64,000 nt of DNA, taken from assembly GCA_006226595.1 (NCBI GenBank), contig SBGP01000031.1:1-64000 (forward strand). The letters are read 5' to 3'. The DNA comes from Deltaproteobacteria bacterium (GTDB lineage Bacteria > Myxococcota_A > UBA796 > GCA-2862545). Shown piece by piece: positions 1 to 9,595 of the stretch (its first letter is position 1; every line of letters starts with the position of its first letter). Both the position numbers and the translations under genes were made by a program. The notes under the pieces are model-generated. The model made no database searches, was not told where the DNA came from, and saw only the letters and a list, made by a program, of their open reading frames with translations.

Positions 1-1
1 C

Positions 2-214
2 GGCGGCGGCTCCGGCGGCAGTGGCTTCGGCGGCGGCAGCGGCGCGAACGGCGCGGGCGGCCGCGACGGTGGCGGCTCCGGCGGAAGCGGCGGTTCCACC
101 GGCGCAGCAGGAAGCGGAGGTGCCGGAGGCGACGGCTACATCCTCGTGATCGCCGACACCATCGTGAACAGCGGCACGTACCAGGGCAGCTACTCGACCG
201 CTCCCGTGCCGTAG
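2..214 (+). CDS. C-terminal end of a glycine-rich protein (5' truncated)
   Basis: The frame is open from the window edge to a TAG at 212-214. About the first 45 visible residues are Gly/Ser-rich (GGS- and GGGS-like runs with scattered Ala, Asn and Arg). A short non-repetitive tail with the sequence YILVIADT follows, then a Ser/Thr/Pro end. Such Gly-rich segments are common near the ends of large myxobacterial surface or adhesin-like proteins, but nothing visible identifies the family. It stops 56 bases before tmk and is co-directional with it. The N-terminus, localisation and function cannot be judged from this fragment. The Gly-Ser composition could also be a linker to a small C-terminal beta module. 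Confidence 0.6.
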   Translation, partial: GGGSGGSGFGGGSGANGAGGRDGGGSGGSGGSTGAAGSGGAGGDGYILVIADTIVNSGTYQGSYSTAPVP

Positions 215-270
215 GCACCCACGACTGGCGCGTCACGCGATATGGTGCCCCCCTTCCAGGGAGCGTTGCC

Positions 271-855
271 ATGTTCCTCGTGCTCGAAGGCCTCGACGGC
301 GCCGGCACCACCACCCAGAGCGAGCGCCTCGTCGCCGCCCTCCGCGCCCGCGGAGGCGAGGTCGTGCAGACCCGCGAGCCCACCGACGGCCCCGTGGGCC
401 TGATCATCCGCGACGTGCTCCGCGGCGATCAGCGTGCCCCCAGCGTCGAGACGTTGCCGTGGCTGTTCGCCGCCGACCGCGCCGACCACCTCACGCGCAA
501 GGTCGAGCCCGCGCTGCGTCGCGGGGCGTACGTGGTCAGCGACCGCTACTACCACTCCTCTCTGGCGTACCAGTCGCTCACCCTGCCCCTCGAGAAGGTC
601 GCGGCGCTCAACGACTTCCGCAGCCCGCACATCACCTTCTTCCTCGACGTGCCCGTCGACGAGTGCCTCGCGCGCATCACCAAGCGTGGCGGCGAGCGCG
701 AGATCTACGAGCAACGCGACAAGCTCGAGCGCATCGCGGCCGCCTACGACAAGGTGCTCGACCTCGTCGAGCAGCGCGGCGAGACCGTGATCCGCATCGA
801 CGGCACCGGCACGCCCAAGGACGTCCACGAGGCCATCCTCGCCGCGGTGCCATGA
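271..855 (+). CDS. tmk: Thymidylate kinase (dTMP kinase)
   Basis: It phosphorylates dTMP to dTDP with ATP in the cytoplasm, in dTTP synthesis. The protein has 194 residues, slightly short of the usual 200-215. The P-loop GLDGAGTTTQ lies at residues 7-16. The Thr run after the glycine-rich turn is a common variant of GxxGxGKST that lacks the usual Lys and is seen in some bacterial dTMP kinases. The DRY motif and nucleotide-binding stretch DRYYHSSLAYQ begins at residue 91, and an Arg-rich lid (KRGGERE) follows near residue 135. A purine-rich AGGGAG lies about 7 bases before the ATG. The stop overlaps the lipB start by four bases (ATGA), so the two are probably translationally coupled. Confidence 0.93.
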   Translation: MFLVLEGLDGAGTTTQSERLVAALRARGGEVVQTREPTDGPVGLIIRDVLRGDQRAPSVETLPWLFAADRADHLTRKVEPALRRGAYVVSDRYYHSSLAYQSLTLPLEKVAALNDFRSPHITFFLDVPVDECLARITKRGGEREIYEQRDKLERIAAAYDKVLDLVEQRGETVIRIDGTGTPKDVHEAILAAVP

Positions 856-1553
856 GTCGCTTCGTCCACCTCAGCGGGCAGGTGCCCTACGCCGACGGCC
901 TCGCCCTGCAAGAGGCCCTGCTCACCGCGCGCATCCGCGACGAGATCGACGACACCGTGCTCCTGCTCGAGCACGCCTCGACGATCACGGTGGGTCGCAC
1001 CCGCGGTGCCGAGGCGAACGTCCTCGACGCCGGCGACGTCCCGGTGGTGCCGGTGTCGCGCGGCGGGGACGTCACCTGGCACGGCCCGGGACAGCTCGTC
1101 GCCTACCCCATCGTCAAGCTCGAAGGAACGCGGGCCGACCTGCACCTGCATCTGCGCTCGCTCGAGCAGGCGGTCATCGATCTTCTCGCCGATCACGGGC
1201 TCGATGGAATGCGCGATCCGCGAAACACCGGCGTGTGGCTGCCCATCGACGGACTCGAGCTCCCCCGCAAGACGTGCAGCGTGGGCATCGCGTGCCGCAA
1301 GTGGACGACCTGGCACGGCCTCGCCCTCAACGTCGATGCCGACCTCGGCGCGTTCGCCCGCATCCACCCGTGCGGCTTCGAGGCGAGCGTGATGACGCGC
1401 ATGGCCGACCACCTCGACCCCTGCCCGTCCGTCGACGCGCTGGTCCCCGGACTTGCAGGGCACCTCGCGACCGCGCTCGACATCCCGCTCGCGCCCGTCG
1501 AGACCGCCGACGTCACCGCGCTACTCGCCGAGCTTCAGCAGCCCTCGCCGTAG
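852..1553 (+). CDS. lipB: Octanoyl-[acyl carrier protein]:protein octanoyltransferase
   Basis: LipB moves the octanoyl group from acyl carrier protein to lipoyl domains, the first step of protein lipoylation in the cytoplasm. The protein has 233 residues, normal for the family. The signature RGGDVTWHGPGQ is at about residues 70-81. The catalytic Lys lies in the RKTCSVGI segment near residue 140, and the catalytic Cys is C174 in HPCGF, matching the Lys/Cys dyad of E. coli LipB. The ATG at 852 was chosen because it overlaps the tmk stop as ATGA and starts the conserved domain directly. An open frame extends upstream through tmk but only as an out-of-frame shadow. Its 3' end overlaps the convergent lipoprotein gene by 19 bases. 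No lipA is visible in the window. Confidence 0.95.
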   Translation: MSRFVHLSGQVPYADGLALQEALLTARIRDEIDDTVLLLEHASTITVGRTRGAEANVLDAGDVPVVPVSRGGDVTWHGPGQLVAYPIVKLEGTRADLHLHLRSLEQAVIDLLADHGLDGMRDPRNTGVWLPIDGLELPRKTCSVGIACRKWTTWHGLALNVDADLGAFARIHPCGFEASVMTRMADHLDPCPSVDALVPGLAGHLATALDIPLAPVETADVTALLAELQQPSP

Positions 1554-2050
1554 ACCTCGATGGTGTAGCCGCCGCTGTCGCCGCAGAACTCCGCGTCGCC
1601 GACGCCATAGCCCTCGAGCACGACGTAGAACCGCGCGCCCGCGGTGCACGGCAGGTACACGCCCTCGATCGTGTCGTCCGCCTCGAGCGACGCGTCGACG
1701 CAGCTGTTCGGATCGCAGCTCTCATCGAGCAGGACCAGGTCCAGATCGCAGGTCGGACGCATCGCGACGACCACCTCTCCCTCGCCAGGACAGGTGAACG
1801 CGAACACCTGCTCGGGACCGCTGCCGTACTCGTTGCAGCTGTACGCACCCCGATCGTTGCTGTGCGTGTCGACGCTGATCTCGCCGCTGATCTCCCCGCA
1901 GGTCAGCGTCTGCACCGGCTCCGAGCCCTGACACGCCTCGGGCACCGAGGTCTCGCCACCGGAGTCCGCCGTGCTCGCGGTGTCCTCACCACGGTGGCTG
2001 TTGCCCTCGACCACGCAGCCGGTGAGCAGGAACAGGAACGCGAGACGCAT
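1535..2050 (-). CDS. Putative lipoprotein with a PPC-like beta domain
   Basis: The 171-residue protein begins [12 protein letters not shown], a short signal peptide with lipobox Cys12, so it should be a lipoprotein. An acidic Asp/Ser/Thr linker follows. The rest is a Cys-rich domain with alternating beta character ([27 protein letters not shown]) that resembles bacterial pre-peptidase C-terminal (PPC) domains in form. The Cys are spaced as if paired in disulfides, which fits an envelope location. The start was placed at the lipobox-bearing Met; the frame stays open upstream but that part has no signal character. It is convergent with lipB and divergent from kbl. Its function is unknown. Confidence 0.72.
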   Translation of the reverse strand: MRLAFLFLLTGCVVEGNSHRGEDTASTADSGGETSVPEACQGSEPVQTLTCGEISGEISVDTHSNDRGAYSCNEYGSGPEQVFAFTCPGEGEVVVAMRPTCDLDLVLLDESCDPNSCVDASLEADDTIEGVYLPCTAGARFYVVLEGYGVGDAEFCGDSGGYTIEVYGEGC

Positions 2051-2190
2051 GCGGAAACTCCGGGAAGCGCCACAGCGTAGACGATCGCGGCGACCGCGGC
2101 ACGGCTCATCGCGCGACACGTCCGAATCCGCCGCCGACAGCGACAGCACACCGCCTCGTGGGGTACAACGCCCGACCCCGTGGAGGCCCC

Positions 2191-3384
<1,194 letters not shown>

Positions 3385-3417
3385 CGCCGGCTATGGAGCC
3401 GCCACCACGGAGGCTCC

Positions 3418-4353
3418 ATGTCCTTGTACAGCAGGCTCACCCGGGTGGGCGCGAGTGGCTTCGGCTACGCGAGCACCGCCGAGCAGGTCACCGCGGGGCT
3501 CGATCTCGGCGGCAAGCGCTACCTGGTCACCGGCTGCAACTCGGGTCTCGGGCTCGAGACCGTGCGCGTGCTCGCCCTGCGCGGCGCCACCGTGTTCGCC
3601 ACCGCCAGGACCCTCCCCAAGGCCGAGGAGGCAGTGCGGGGCCTCGCCGGCGATGTGCGTCCCCTCGCCTGCGAGCTCACGGATCTCGCGAGTGTGGCGT
3701 CGTGCGCGCAGGCCGTCGTCGAGAGCGGCGAGAAGCTCGACGGCATCGTCACCAACGCCGGCATCATGGCGCTGCCGAAGCGCGAGCTCGTGCACGGCGT
3801 CGAGAAGCAGCTGTTCGTGAACCACGTGGCCCACTTCGCGCTGGTCACGGGACTGCTCGACCAGCTCACCGACGATGCGCGGGTCGTGTCTTTGAGCAGC
3901 ACCGCGCACACCGACGCGCCCTCCGAGGGCGTGGACGTCGACGACCTCGCCTACGAGCGCGGCTACATCCCGTTCAAGGCCTACGGCCAGTCCAAGCTCG
4001 CGAACCTGCTGTTCGCCCGAGAGCTGTCGCGCCGCTTCGCGGGCACCGACCGCATCGCCTGCGGCGTGCATCCCGGGGTGATCAACACGAACCTCGGCCG
4101 GCACGTCGGCCCGATCCGCTACGCGTTCAAGCTGCTCGGACCCCTGTTCTTCAAGCGCATCGACCAGGGTGCGGCGACGCAGGTGTGGGCGCTGACCCGC
4201 GCCGAGGCCGGCCTCATCGACGGGCAGTACCTCGCCGACTGCAACGTGGCGCGATCGTCCGAGCACGGACGGGACCTCGCGCTGGCCCGCCGCCTGTGGG
4301 AGCGCACGGAGGAGCTGCTCGCGAAGCTCGAAGAGGGCCTCCAAGCGGGATAG
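3418..4353 (+). CDS. Short-chain dehydrogenase/reductase (retinol dehydrogenase-like)
   Basis: This is a classical NAD(P)-dependent short-chain dehydrogenase of 311 residues. The Rossmann motif TGCNSGLG is at residues 38-45 with an ART after strand 2 that suggests NADP preference. NAGIM follows, and the catalytic YxxxK is Y189-K193 in YGQSKLANLLF. The KLAN-LLF pattern and length resemble the retinol-dehydrogenase/WW-oxidoreductase branch, which acts on lipophilic alcohols and ketones. A GGAGG lies just before the ATG. It sits between kbl and the first Rieske gene with gaps of 33 and 39 bases, so it probably belongs to the same transcription unit. Its substrate is unknown. It cannot be Tdh, which is of a different family. 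Confidence 0.88.
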   Translation: MSLYSRLTRVGASGFGYASTAEQVTAGLDLGGKRYLVTGCNSGLGLETVRVLALRGATVFATARTLPKAEEAVRGLAGDVRPLACELTDLASVASCAQAVVESGEKLDGIVTNAGIMALPKRELVHGVEKQLFVNHVAHFALVTGLLDQLTDDARVVSLSSTAHTDAPSEGVDVDDLAYERGYIPFKAYGQSKLANLLFARELSRRFAGTDRIACGVHPGVINTNLGRHVGPIRYAFKLLGPLFFKRIDQGAATQVWALTRAEAGLIDGQYLADCNVARSSEHGRDLALARRLWERTEELLAKLEEGLQAG

Positions 4354-4392
4354 AGGGCGCGGACACTCACCTCCTCGAGCGCGGACGGGCCC

Positions 4393-5403
4393 ATGACCAT
4401 CGTCAGCACCAAGCACACGAAGACCTTCGCGCAGCGCGATCAGCTCGTTCAGGGCTGGACGTGGGCGGTGACCAGCAAGGAACTTGGTCGCGGCCAGGTG
4501 AAAGGCGTGCGTCTGTTGGGTCGCGATCTCGTGATCTGGCGCGGCGAGGACGGCGTGGCTCGCGCCGCCGACGCCCACTGCCCACACATGGGCGCGCACC
4601 TCAAGGAGGGCCGGGTCGACGGCAACGGCATCCGCTGCTTCTTTCACGACTGGCGCTTCGACGCCGAGGGGCACCTCGACGACGTGCCCTGCCTCGACCG
4701 CGCTCCGGAGGCCAAGCTCAAGATGTGGCCGGTGGCCGAGACGCTGGGCCTCGTGTGGGTGTGGCCGGGCGACGAGCCGACCCGCAAGCCGCCCTACGTG
4801 CCCGAGCTCGAGGACGACGAGTGCGACGTGCACGTGCTGCCCACGTTCACCGAGCGCTGCCACCCGAACGTGATGCTCATCAACGCGATCGACGAGCACC
4901 ACTTCAACTCGGTGCACTCGCTGCCGGTCGACCTGTACATGTCCACCGACGTCGTCGACGACACGACCATCGAGTTCGCGAACACGACCTCGCCGAAGGA
5001 GGCGCACCGCTTCGCGCGCGTGCTCCAGCCCTTCTACAGCGGGCCGCTGACCTACAAGATGTGCTACCACCACGGCAACACCGGGGCGGTGACCGTCGGC
5101 CCGGACCTGGCGCACTTCCACATCCTCTTCGCCCTGCGCATGACCGACGACGGTGGCACCGAGGGGCGCCGGGTGCTCGTCACCCGCAGGCGCAAGGGCC
5201 TGCGCGGCAAGCTGCTCACCAAGGCGATGCTCGCGCTGACCAACGTGGTCGGCGACTACTTCGCCGACGGCGACTCGCAGGTGTTCGAGTCCATCCGCTT
5301 CGACTTCGCGGTGCCGACCAAGGCCGACCACGCGATCATCGACTTCGTGCGCCACGTCGAGGCCCAGCCGGCGGTGCGCTTCGGCGAGTGGACGGCCGCC
5401 TGA
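4393..5403 (+). CDS. Rieske [2Fe-2S] oxygenase 1 (KshA/cholesterol-desaturase-like)
   Basis: This is a Rieske non-heme iron oxygenase alpha subunit of 336 residues. The Rieske cluster ligands are C63-x-H65 in CPHMGAHL and C82-x2-H85 in CFFHDW. The catalytic iron site is in the DEHHFNSVH stretch at residues 167-175, in the Glu/Asp-x2-His-x4-5-His arrangement of the family. The CPHMGAHL form and the size recall the 3-ketosteroid 9-hydroxylase and cholesterol 7-desaturase branch, which act on hydrophobic substrates; this placement is an impression, not a phylogeny. Such enzymes need electrons from a ferredoxin, and one lies at 8256. Its stop overlaps the next start (TGATG). It is the first of ten coupled genes. 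Confidence 0.9.
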   Translation: MTIVSTKHTKTFAQRDQLVQGWTWAVTSKELGRGQVKGVRLLGRDLVIWRGEDGVARAADAHCPHMGAHLKEGRVDGNGIRCFFHDWRFDAEGHLDDVPCLDRAPEAKLKMWPVAETLGLVWVWPGDEPTRKPPYVPELEDDECDVHVLPTFTERCHPNVMLINAIDEHHFNSVHSLPVDLYMSTDVVDDTTIEFANTTSPKEAHRFARVLQPFYSGPLTYKMCYHHGNTGAVTVGPDLAHFHILFALRMTDDGGTEGRRVLVTRRRKGLRGKLLTKAMLALTNVVGDYFADGDSQVFESIRFDFAVPTKADHAIIDFVRHVEAQPAVRFGEWTAA

Positions 5404-6158
5404 TGAGCCGACGCCTCCATGGCGCCGTCGTGCCCGTGAGCGGGCTGTCCTCGCAGGACCGCGACGCGATGTTCACGCTGTTCGCGACCTACTACGCGGA
5501 CGTGACCCGCGCGCGCTTCGACATGGACCTGGCCGCGAAGGACGACGTGATCGTGCTGCGCGACGAGCGCGGCCTGCAGGGGTTCTCGACGCTGAAGTGT
5601 CTGCGCATCGAGCACGAGGGCCGCGCCCACTACGGCGTGTTCTCGGGCGACACCGTCGTCCACGAGGACCACTGGGGCACCAAGGTCCTCGGCAAGGTGT
5701 TCCTGCGCTACCTGTTCGTGCAGCGGCTCAAGCGCCCGTGGGCCCCGCTGTGGTGGTTCCTGATCTCGAAGGGCTACAAGACCTACCTGCTCATGGCCAA
5801 CAACTTCCCGGAGCACTGGCCGCGCTACGAGCAGCCGACTCCGGCGACGCGCCAGGCGCTCCTCGACGCCTTCGCGAGCCAGGCCTTTCCCGAGTGCTAC
5901 GACGCGTCCACCGGGCTCATCCGCTTCCCTGCGGAGAGCGGTCGCCTCAAGCAGGGCGTGGCCCCGGCGACCGAGGCGCTGATCGCTGAGAACCCGCGCA
6001 TCGCCTTCTTCATCGACAAGAACGCCGAGTGGGCCGACGGGGTCGAGCTCGCGTGCATCGCGTCGATGAGCTGGTCGATGCCCGTGCGCTACGCGCTCAA
6101 GCACCTGCGGGACCGGCTGCGCCCCGTGGCCGCCCCCACCCCGGCGAGGAGCACCTGA
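5403..6158 (+). CDS. Uncharacterised protein, possibly GNAT-like acyltransferase
   Basis: I do not recognise this 251-residue protein with confidence. The central part has the flow of an N-acyltransferase fold: a strand with LQGFSTLKCLRI, a segment FSGDTVVHEDHWG, and a helix-strand unit ending FLISKGYKTYLLM. That order of beta strands and a charged turn resembles GNAT proteins, but no clear acetyl-CoA P-loop (Q/RxxGxG/A) is visible. It has no signal peptide and few Cys. It is joined to the Rieske genes on both sides by one-base TGATG overlaps, so it is almost certainly part of the same pathway. Candidate roles are acylation of an amine intermediate or a scaffold function; both are guesses. 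Confidence 0.7.
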   Translation: MSRRLHGAVVPVSGLSSQDRDAMFTLFATYYADVTRARFDMDLAAKDDVIVLRDERGLQGFSTLKCLRIEHEGRAHYGVFSGDTVVHEDHWGTKVLGKVFLRYLFVQRLKRPWAPLWWFLISKGYKTYLLMANNFPEHWPRYEQPTPATRQALLDAFASQAFPECYDASTGLIRFPAESGRLKQGVAPATEALIAENPRIAFFIDKNAEWADGVELACIASMSWSMPVRYALKHLRDRLRPVAAPTPARST

Positions 6159-7063
6159 TGGCCGAGCTTCCCGTCGACGCCGGACTGGGCATGGACTGGG
6201 CCGACGGCCCCCTGCGCGCCCTGCTCGACAAGCGACTCGGCGCCCGCGCCATCCACGCGCCCGTGGACCTCGAGTCCGTGTGGAAGCCCGCGCACTACGG
6301 CCTCGACCGGGTGCAGGCCTGGACCGAGGCCGACGACGACGTACGACGCGCCGTGCTCGCGGACTGCGCCCGCGCGAGCCTGCTCGAGGCCTACTTCATC
6401 GAGAAGGCCGGGGTCGCGTACGCGGCGAAGATGACGCTGCTCGCCGAGAGCGCCGACGAGCGCAGCCTGTACGCGCTGTTCGCCGCCGAGGAGGCCACCC
6501 ACCTCGACGCCATCAAGCAGGCTCTCGGCCCCGTGGACGAGCAGCAGTGGCAGGCGAACCCCTTCCTCACGCTGCTCCGCGACATCGTCGAGGAAGCCGA
6601 CCGCGCCACCGGCCAGCTCGTGATCCAGGTCGTGCTCGAGGGCTGGGGGCTCGTCCACTACGCCGGCCTGCGCGACGCCTGCCAGGACCGGGACCTGCAG
6701 CGCCTGCTCGCGCGCATCGTCGCCGACGAGGCAGGCCACCACGGCTCCGGCGTGCACCTGCTCCGCGGCGTGTCCTTCGCGGGAGCCCAGCGCCGCGCGG
6801 CCGTCGACCAGCTCGGCCACATGCTCGCGATGGTCCAGGTCGGCCCAGCCCTCGTCGCCGGCAGCCTCGAGCGCCACCTCGGCGGATTCACCCGCGACCA
6901 GCGCCTGCGCGTGTACCGCGAGCTCGACGCCGAGCAGCACATCCGCGAGCGACTCGCCAAGCTCGGCGCCTGCCTCGACAAGGTGCCTGGCGCCGCCGTC
7001 GTCGCCGAGGACCTCACCGCCGCCGGGCGGTTCACCATCCCCGCCGTGGAGGCCCTGGCATGA
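6158..7063 (+). CDS. Ferritin-like di-iron protein
   Basis: The 301-residue all-helical protein carries the paired metal motifs of ferritin-like di-iron enzymes. A Glu lies in the EAYFIEKAG helix near residue 75. E112-x2-H115 is in FAAEEATHLD, E161 is in VVLEGWGLVHY, and E191-x2-H194 is in DEAGHHGSG. This Glu, ExxH, Glu, ExxH pattern predicts an oxygen-activating di-iron centre rather than iron storage, which would need a shorter 24-mer subunit. No signal peptide is seen. It lies directly before the AurF-like oxygenase with a four-base overlap, so the two could act in sequence on one substrate. The exact reaction (hydroxylation, desaturation or N-oxygenation) cannot be told from sequence alone. 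Confidence 0.82.
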   Translation: MAELPVDAGLGMDWADGPLRALLDKRLGARAIHAPVDLESVWKPAHYGLDRVQAWTEADDDVRRAVLADCARASLLEAYFIEKAGVAYAAKMTLLAESADERSLYALFAAEEATHLDAIKQALGPVDEQQWQANPFLTLLRDIVEEADRATGQLVIQVVLEGWGLVHYAGLRDACQDRDLQRLLARIVADEAGHHGSGVHLLRGVSFAGAQRRAAVDQLGHMLAMVQVGPALVAGSLERHLGGFTRDQRLRVYRELDAEQHIRERLAKLGACLDKVPGAAVVAEDLTAAGRFTIPAVEALA

Positions 7064-8259
7064 CCGCGTTTTCCCAGACCTCCCCGCTGCGCGAGGACAA
7101 GCGCACCTACAAGCGCCTGCAGATCAACCACCGTCGCAACAAGGAGCAGGACCACACCGAGCTCCTCGACGCCGCCTCCGCGCGCTTCGACTACGCCGCG
7201 TGCCGCGACGTGCCGTGGAACCCCGAGCCCTTCTCGCTGCTGTGGGGCACGCCGTTCTGGGACCAGGCGAGCGCAGCCGAGCGCGTGAAGCTCAACCAGC
7301 TGTACTGGGTCGCGTACTACGCCGACATCATCAGCGCCGAGATCGCGACGATCTACTTCAACCAGACGAGCGCCGCGGCCCTGTTCGGCCTCGAGGACTT
7401 CCGGCTGGTGTGCGACACCCTCGACCTCGAGTCGAGCCAGGAGCGCGCGCACATCAACGCGTTCAAGACCGTCGGCGAGGCCGTCGAGGCCGAGCTCTTC
7501 GGCGAGCGCGTGTTCACCTACGAGATGCGCGGCCCCTTCGCCGAGACCGTGATCTTCACCGACACGAACCGCGTGCGCGAGAAGGCCAAGCGCATGCTTC
7601 TGCGCACCTTCGGTGTGCTGTCGGCGCAGAACGCGTTCATCGGCTGTCAGTACTTCCTGATTCGCGGCCTGCGCACGCTGCTCGGCAAGATCGTCCAGCA
7701 CCAGCTCAGCGGCTTTCACCAGGAGCTCGTGCGCGACGGTGCACCCGACGACCTCGACGCCATCTCGCCGATTCCGAGCCAGATCTCGTACTTCCACTTC
7801 CAGGACGAGAGCTACCACTTCAACAGCTCGACCATCATCTCGCACGACGTCCTCAAGAGCCTGCCCACGCCGAGTCGCTTCGAGCGCTGGGTGATGAATG
7901 AGACGGTGAAGGGCGCGCAGAAGGATCTGCGGCCGTTCACGGTGGTCGGCGACGGGCTGAACTGGCACGGCCCGCGCACCTACGAGGTCGTGCACAAGGT
8001 GCTCACGAGCAAGGTGTTCGGCCTGTCCTCCGCCGAGGCCCTCGCGTTCATGCGCAAGACCTATTGCGAGGAGAACGAGGGCCTGCACCGAGCGCACCAG
8101 ACCCACGTGACCGCCATCGACTCGTACCGGAAGTACCTCGACGACGTCGACTACCTCACCGCGCACAACCGCGACATGACGCTGGCCGCGGACATCGACA
8201 TCCCGCGGGTGCTCGCGGCGAACCAGAAGGCGTTCGCCGCGTTCGAGGCGCGGGCGTGA
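7060..8259 (+). CDS. AurF-like di-iron oxygenase
   Basis: The 399-residue protein resembles the p-aminobenzoate N-oxygenase (AurF) family of di-iron enzymes, which oxidise aryl amines to hydroxylamines and nitro groups. Visible metal ligands are E94 in the SAEIATIYFNQ helix, E128-x2-H131 in SQERAHINAF, E250-x2-H253 in QDESYHFNSS, and further His and Glu residues near the C-terminus (ENEGLHRAHQTH). AurF itself is about 340 residues, so this member is longer at both ends. Its start overlaps the previous stop (ATGA) and its stop overlaps the ferredoxin gene's GTG. A role in N-oxygenation of an amine is a family-based inference; C-H hydroxylation is equally possible. Confidence 0.78.
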   Translation: MTAFSQTSPLREDKRTYKRLQINHRRNKEQDHTELLDAASARFDYAACRDVPWNPEPFSLLWGTPFWDQASAAERVKLNQLYWVAYYADIISAEIATIYFNQTSAAALFGLEDFRLVCDTLDLESSQERAHINAFKTVGEAVEAELFGERVFTYEMRGPFAETVIFTDTNRVREKAKRMLLRTFGVLSAQNAFIGCQYFLIRGLRTLLGKIVQHQLSGFHQELVRDGAPDDLDAISPIPSQISYFHFQDESYHFNSSTIISHDVLKSLPTPSRFERWVMNETVKGAQKDLRPFTVVGDGLNWHGPRTYEVVHKVLTSKVFGLSSAEALAFMRKTYCEENEGLHRAHQTHVTAIDSYRKYLDDVDYLTAHNRDMTLAADIDIPRVLAANQKAFAAFEARA

Positions 8260-8552
8260 GCACGTTCACGGTCCACTTTCCGGCGGAGCCCGACTGTCCG
8301 CCAGTCACCCTGCCGCTCGGTTCCCGGCTCTCGGAGCACCTCACGGCGAGCAACTCGCCGCTGCTCTTCGGCTGCCGCACCGGCCTGTGCGCGACCTGCC
8401 TCGTCATCGCCGAGGGCGAGGTCGAGCCGATGAACGAGGACGAGCGGGAGATCGTCGAGATCTGGGCCGAAGACGACCCGCGGGCCCGCCTGGCGTGCCA
8501 GCTCGTGTGCACCGGGGACGTGCGCCTGACCCCGCATCCGGAGGCGCCGTGA
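8256..8552 (+). CDS. Plant-type [2Fe-2S] ferredoxin
   Basis: The 98-residue protein is a small electron carrier. Cluster ligands are C40, C45 and C48 in FGCRTGLCATC and C81 in LACQL, the C-x4-C-x2-C ... C pattern of plant-type ferredoxins. The GTG start at 8256 overlaps the upstream stop as GTGA, and the next gene starts with GTG in the same way. It most likely feeds electrons to the Rieske oxygenases on both sides and perhaps to the di-iron enzymes. No ferredoxin reductase is coded in the block, so reduction must use a reductase from elsewhere in the genome. An extra Cys at position 14 is not part of the motif. Confidence 0.9.
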   Translation: MSTFTVHFPAEPDCPPVTLPLGSRLSEHLTASNSPLLFGCRTGLCATCLVIAEGEVEPMNEDEREIVEIWAEDDPRARLACQLVCTGDVRLTPHPEAP

Positions 8553-9595
8553 CCGTCACCCGCAAGCACTTCTGGTACGTGGTCGCGACGAGCGACGAGC
8601 TCACCCGCACCGCCGTGCTCGGGCGCAAGGTGCTCGACGAGTGGCTGGTCGTGTTCCGCGGCAAGGACGGGCGCGCCGCCGTGCTCCGCGACCGGTGCAT
8701 GCACCGCCACGCCCCCCTGTCCAAGGGCGCGCTCGTCGATGGCACCGTGCAGTGCAGCTACCACGGCTGGCGCTACGACAGCGATGGCGTCGTGGTCGGC
8801 GTGCCCGCCGAGGGCGCGCGCTTCAAGCAGACGAAGCGCCGCTGCGCGAAGACGTTTACGACGCGCGAGCAGGACGGCTTCGTGTACGTGCGCCTCGCGG
8901 ATGACGGGCCGCAGGACATCGAGCCGTTCGCGATGCCGTTCTGGGGGGACCCGAACTGGCGGCACATCCGCCTCGTGAACACCTTCGCAAACAACGTGAC
9001 CAACTGCGCCGAGAACTTCATCGACGTGCCGCACACGGTGTTCGTGCACCCGGGCATCTTCCGGACCAGCGCCGGCCAGAAGATCACCGCCGACATCCGC
9101 CGCCACGGGGCCACCGTCGACGTGCACTACTACGGCGAGACCAGCAACCTCGGCTGGTTCAAGCGCTTCCTCAACCCGGACGACGCGGCCATCGGCCACC
9201 GCGACAGCTTCCACGCGCCCAACGTGACCGAGGTCGAGTACGTGTTCGGGCCGAAGCGACGCATGTTCATCATCAGCCAGTCGGTGCCCGAGGAGGACAT
9301 GCGCACGCGGGTGTACACGACCCTGTCGTACGACTTCGGGCGCTTCTCGCGCAGCCGCGTGCTCGACGCGTTCACCAAGCGCATCCTGCGCTTCCAGGGT
9401 CAGGCGGTGATCGACCAGGACCTCGACGCGCTCGCTGAGCAGGGCGAGGTCATCGACAAGTACGGCGTCGACTTCAACAACACGTCGGCGGACGCGATTC
9501 ACGTGCTCGTCGAGTCGCTGCAGCAGGCCATCGCCGACGGCACAGACCCGCGCACCCTGCCCGAGAAGAAGGCCCAGATCGAGTTCGTGATCTGA
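8549..9595 (+). CDS. Rieske [2Fe-2S] oxygenase 2 (VanA/pheophorbide-oxygenase-like)
   Basis: This is a Rieske oxygenase of 348 residues with a GTG start coupled to the ferredoxin stop. The Rieske ligands are C50-x-H52 in RCMHRHAPL and C69-x2-H72 in CSYHGWRYD. The mononuclear iron site is in NCAENFIDVPHTVFVH, with N152, E155, D159, H162 and H167. The CMHRHAPLS-type motif differs from the CPHMGA type of the other two Rieske genes here and fits the vanillate-demethylase/pheophorbide-oxygenase branch, which does O-demethylation or ring oxidation. Having two Rieske subtypes in one operon implies at least two different oxidations on the pathway. The substrate is unknown. Confidence 0.9.
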   Translation: MTVTRKHFWYVVATSDELTRTAVLGRKVLDEWLVVFRGKDGRAAVLRDRCMHRHAPLSKGALVDGTVQCSYHGWRYDSDGVVVGVPAEGARFKQTKRRCAKTFTTREQDGFVYVRLADDGPQDIEPFAMPFWGDPNWRHIRLVNTFANNVTNCAENFIDVPHTVFVHPGIFRTSAGQKITADIRRHGATVDVHYYGETSNLGWFKRFLNPDDAAIGHRDSFHAPNVTEVEYVFGPKRRMFIISQSVPEEDMRTRVYTTLSYDFGRFSRSRVLDAFTKRILRFQGQAVIDQDLDALAEQGEVIDKYGVDFNNTSADAIHVLVESLQQAIADGTDPRTLPEKKAQIEFVI

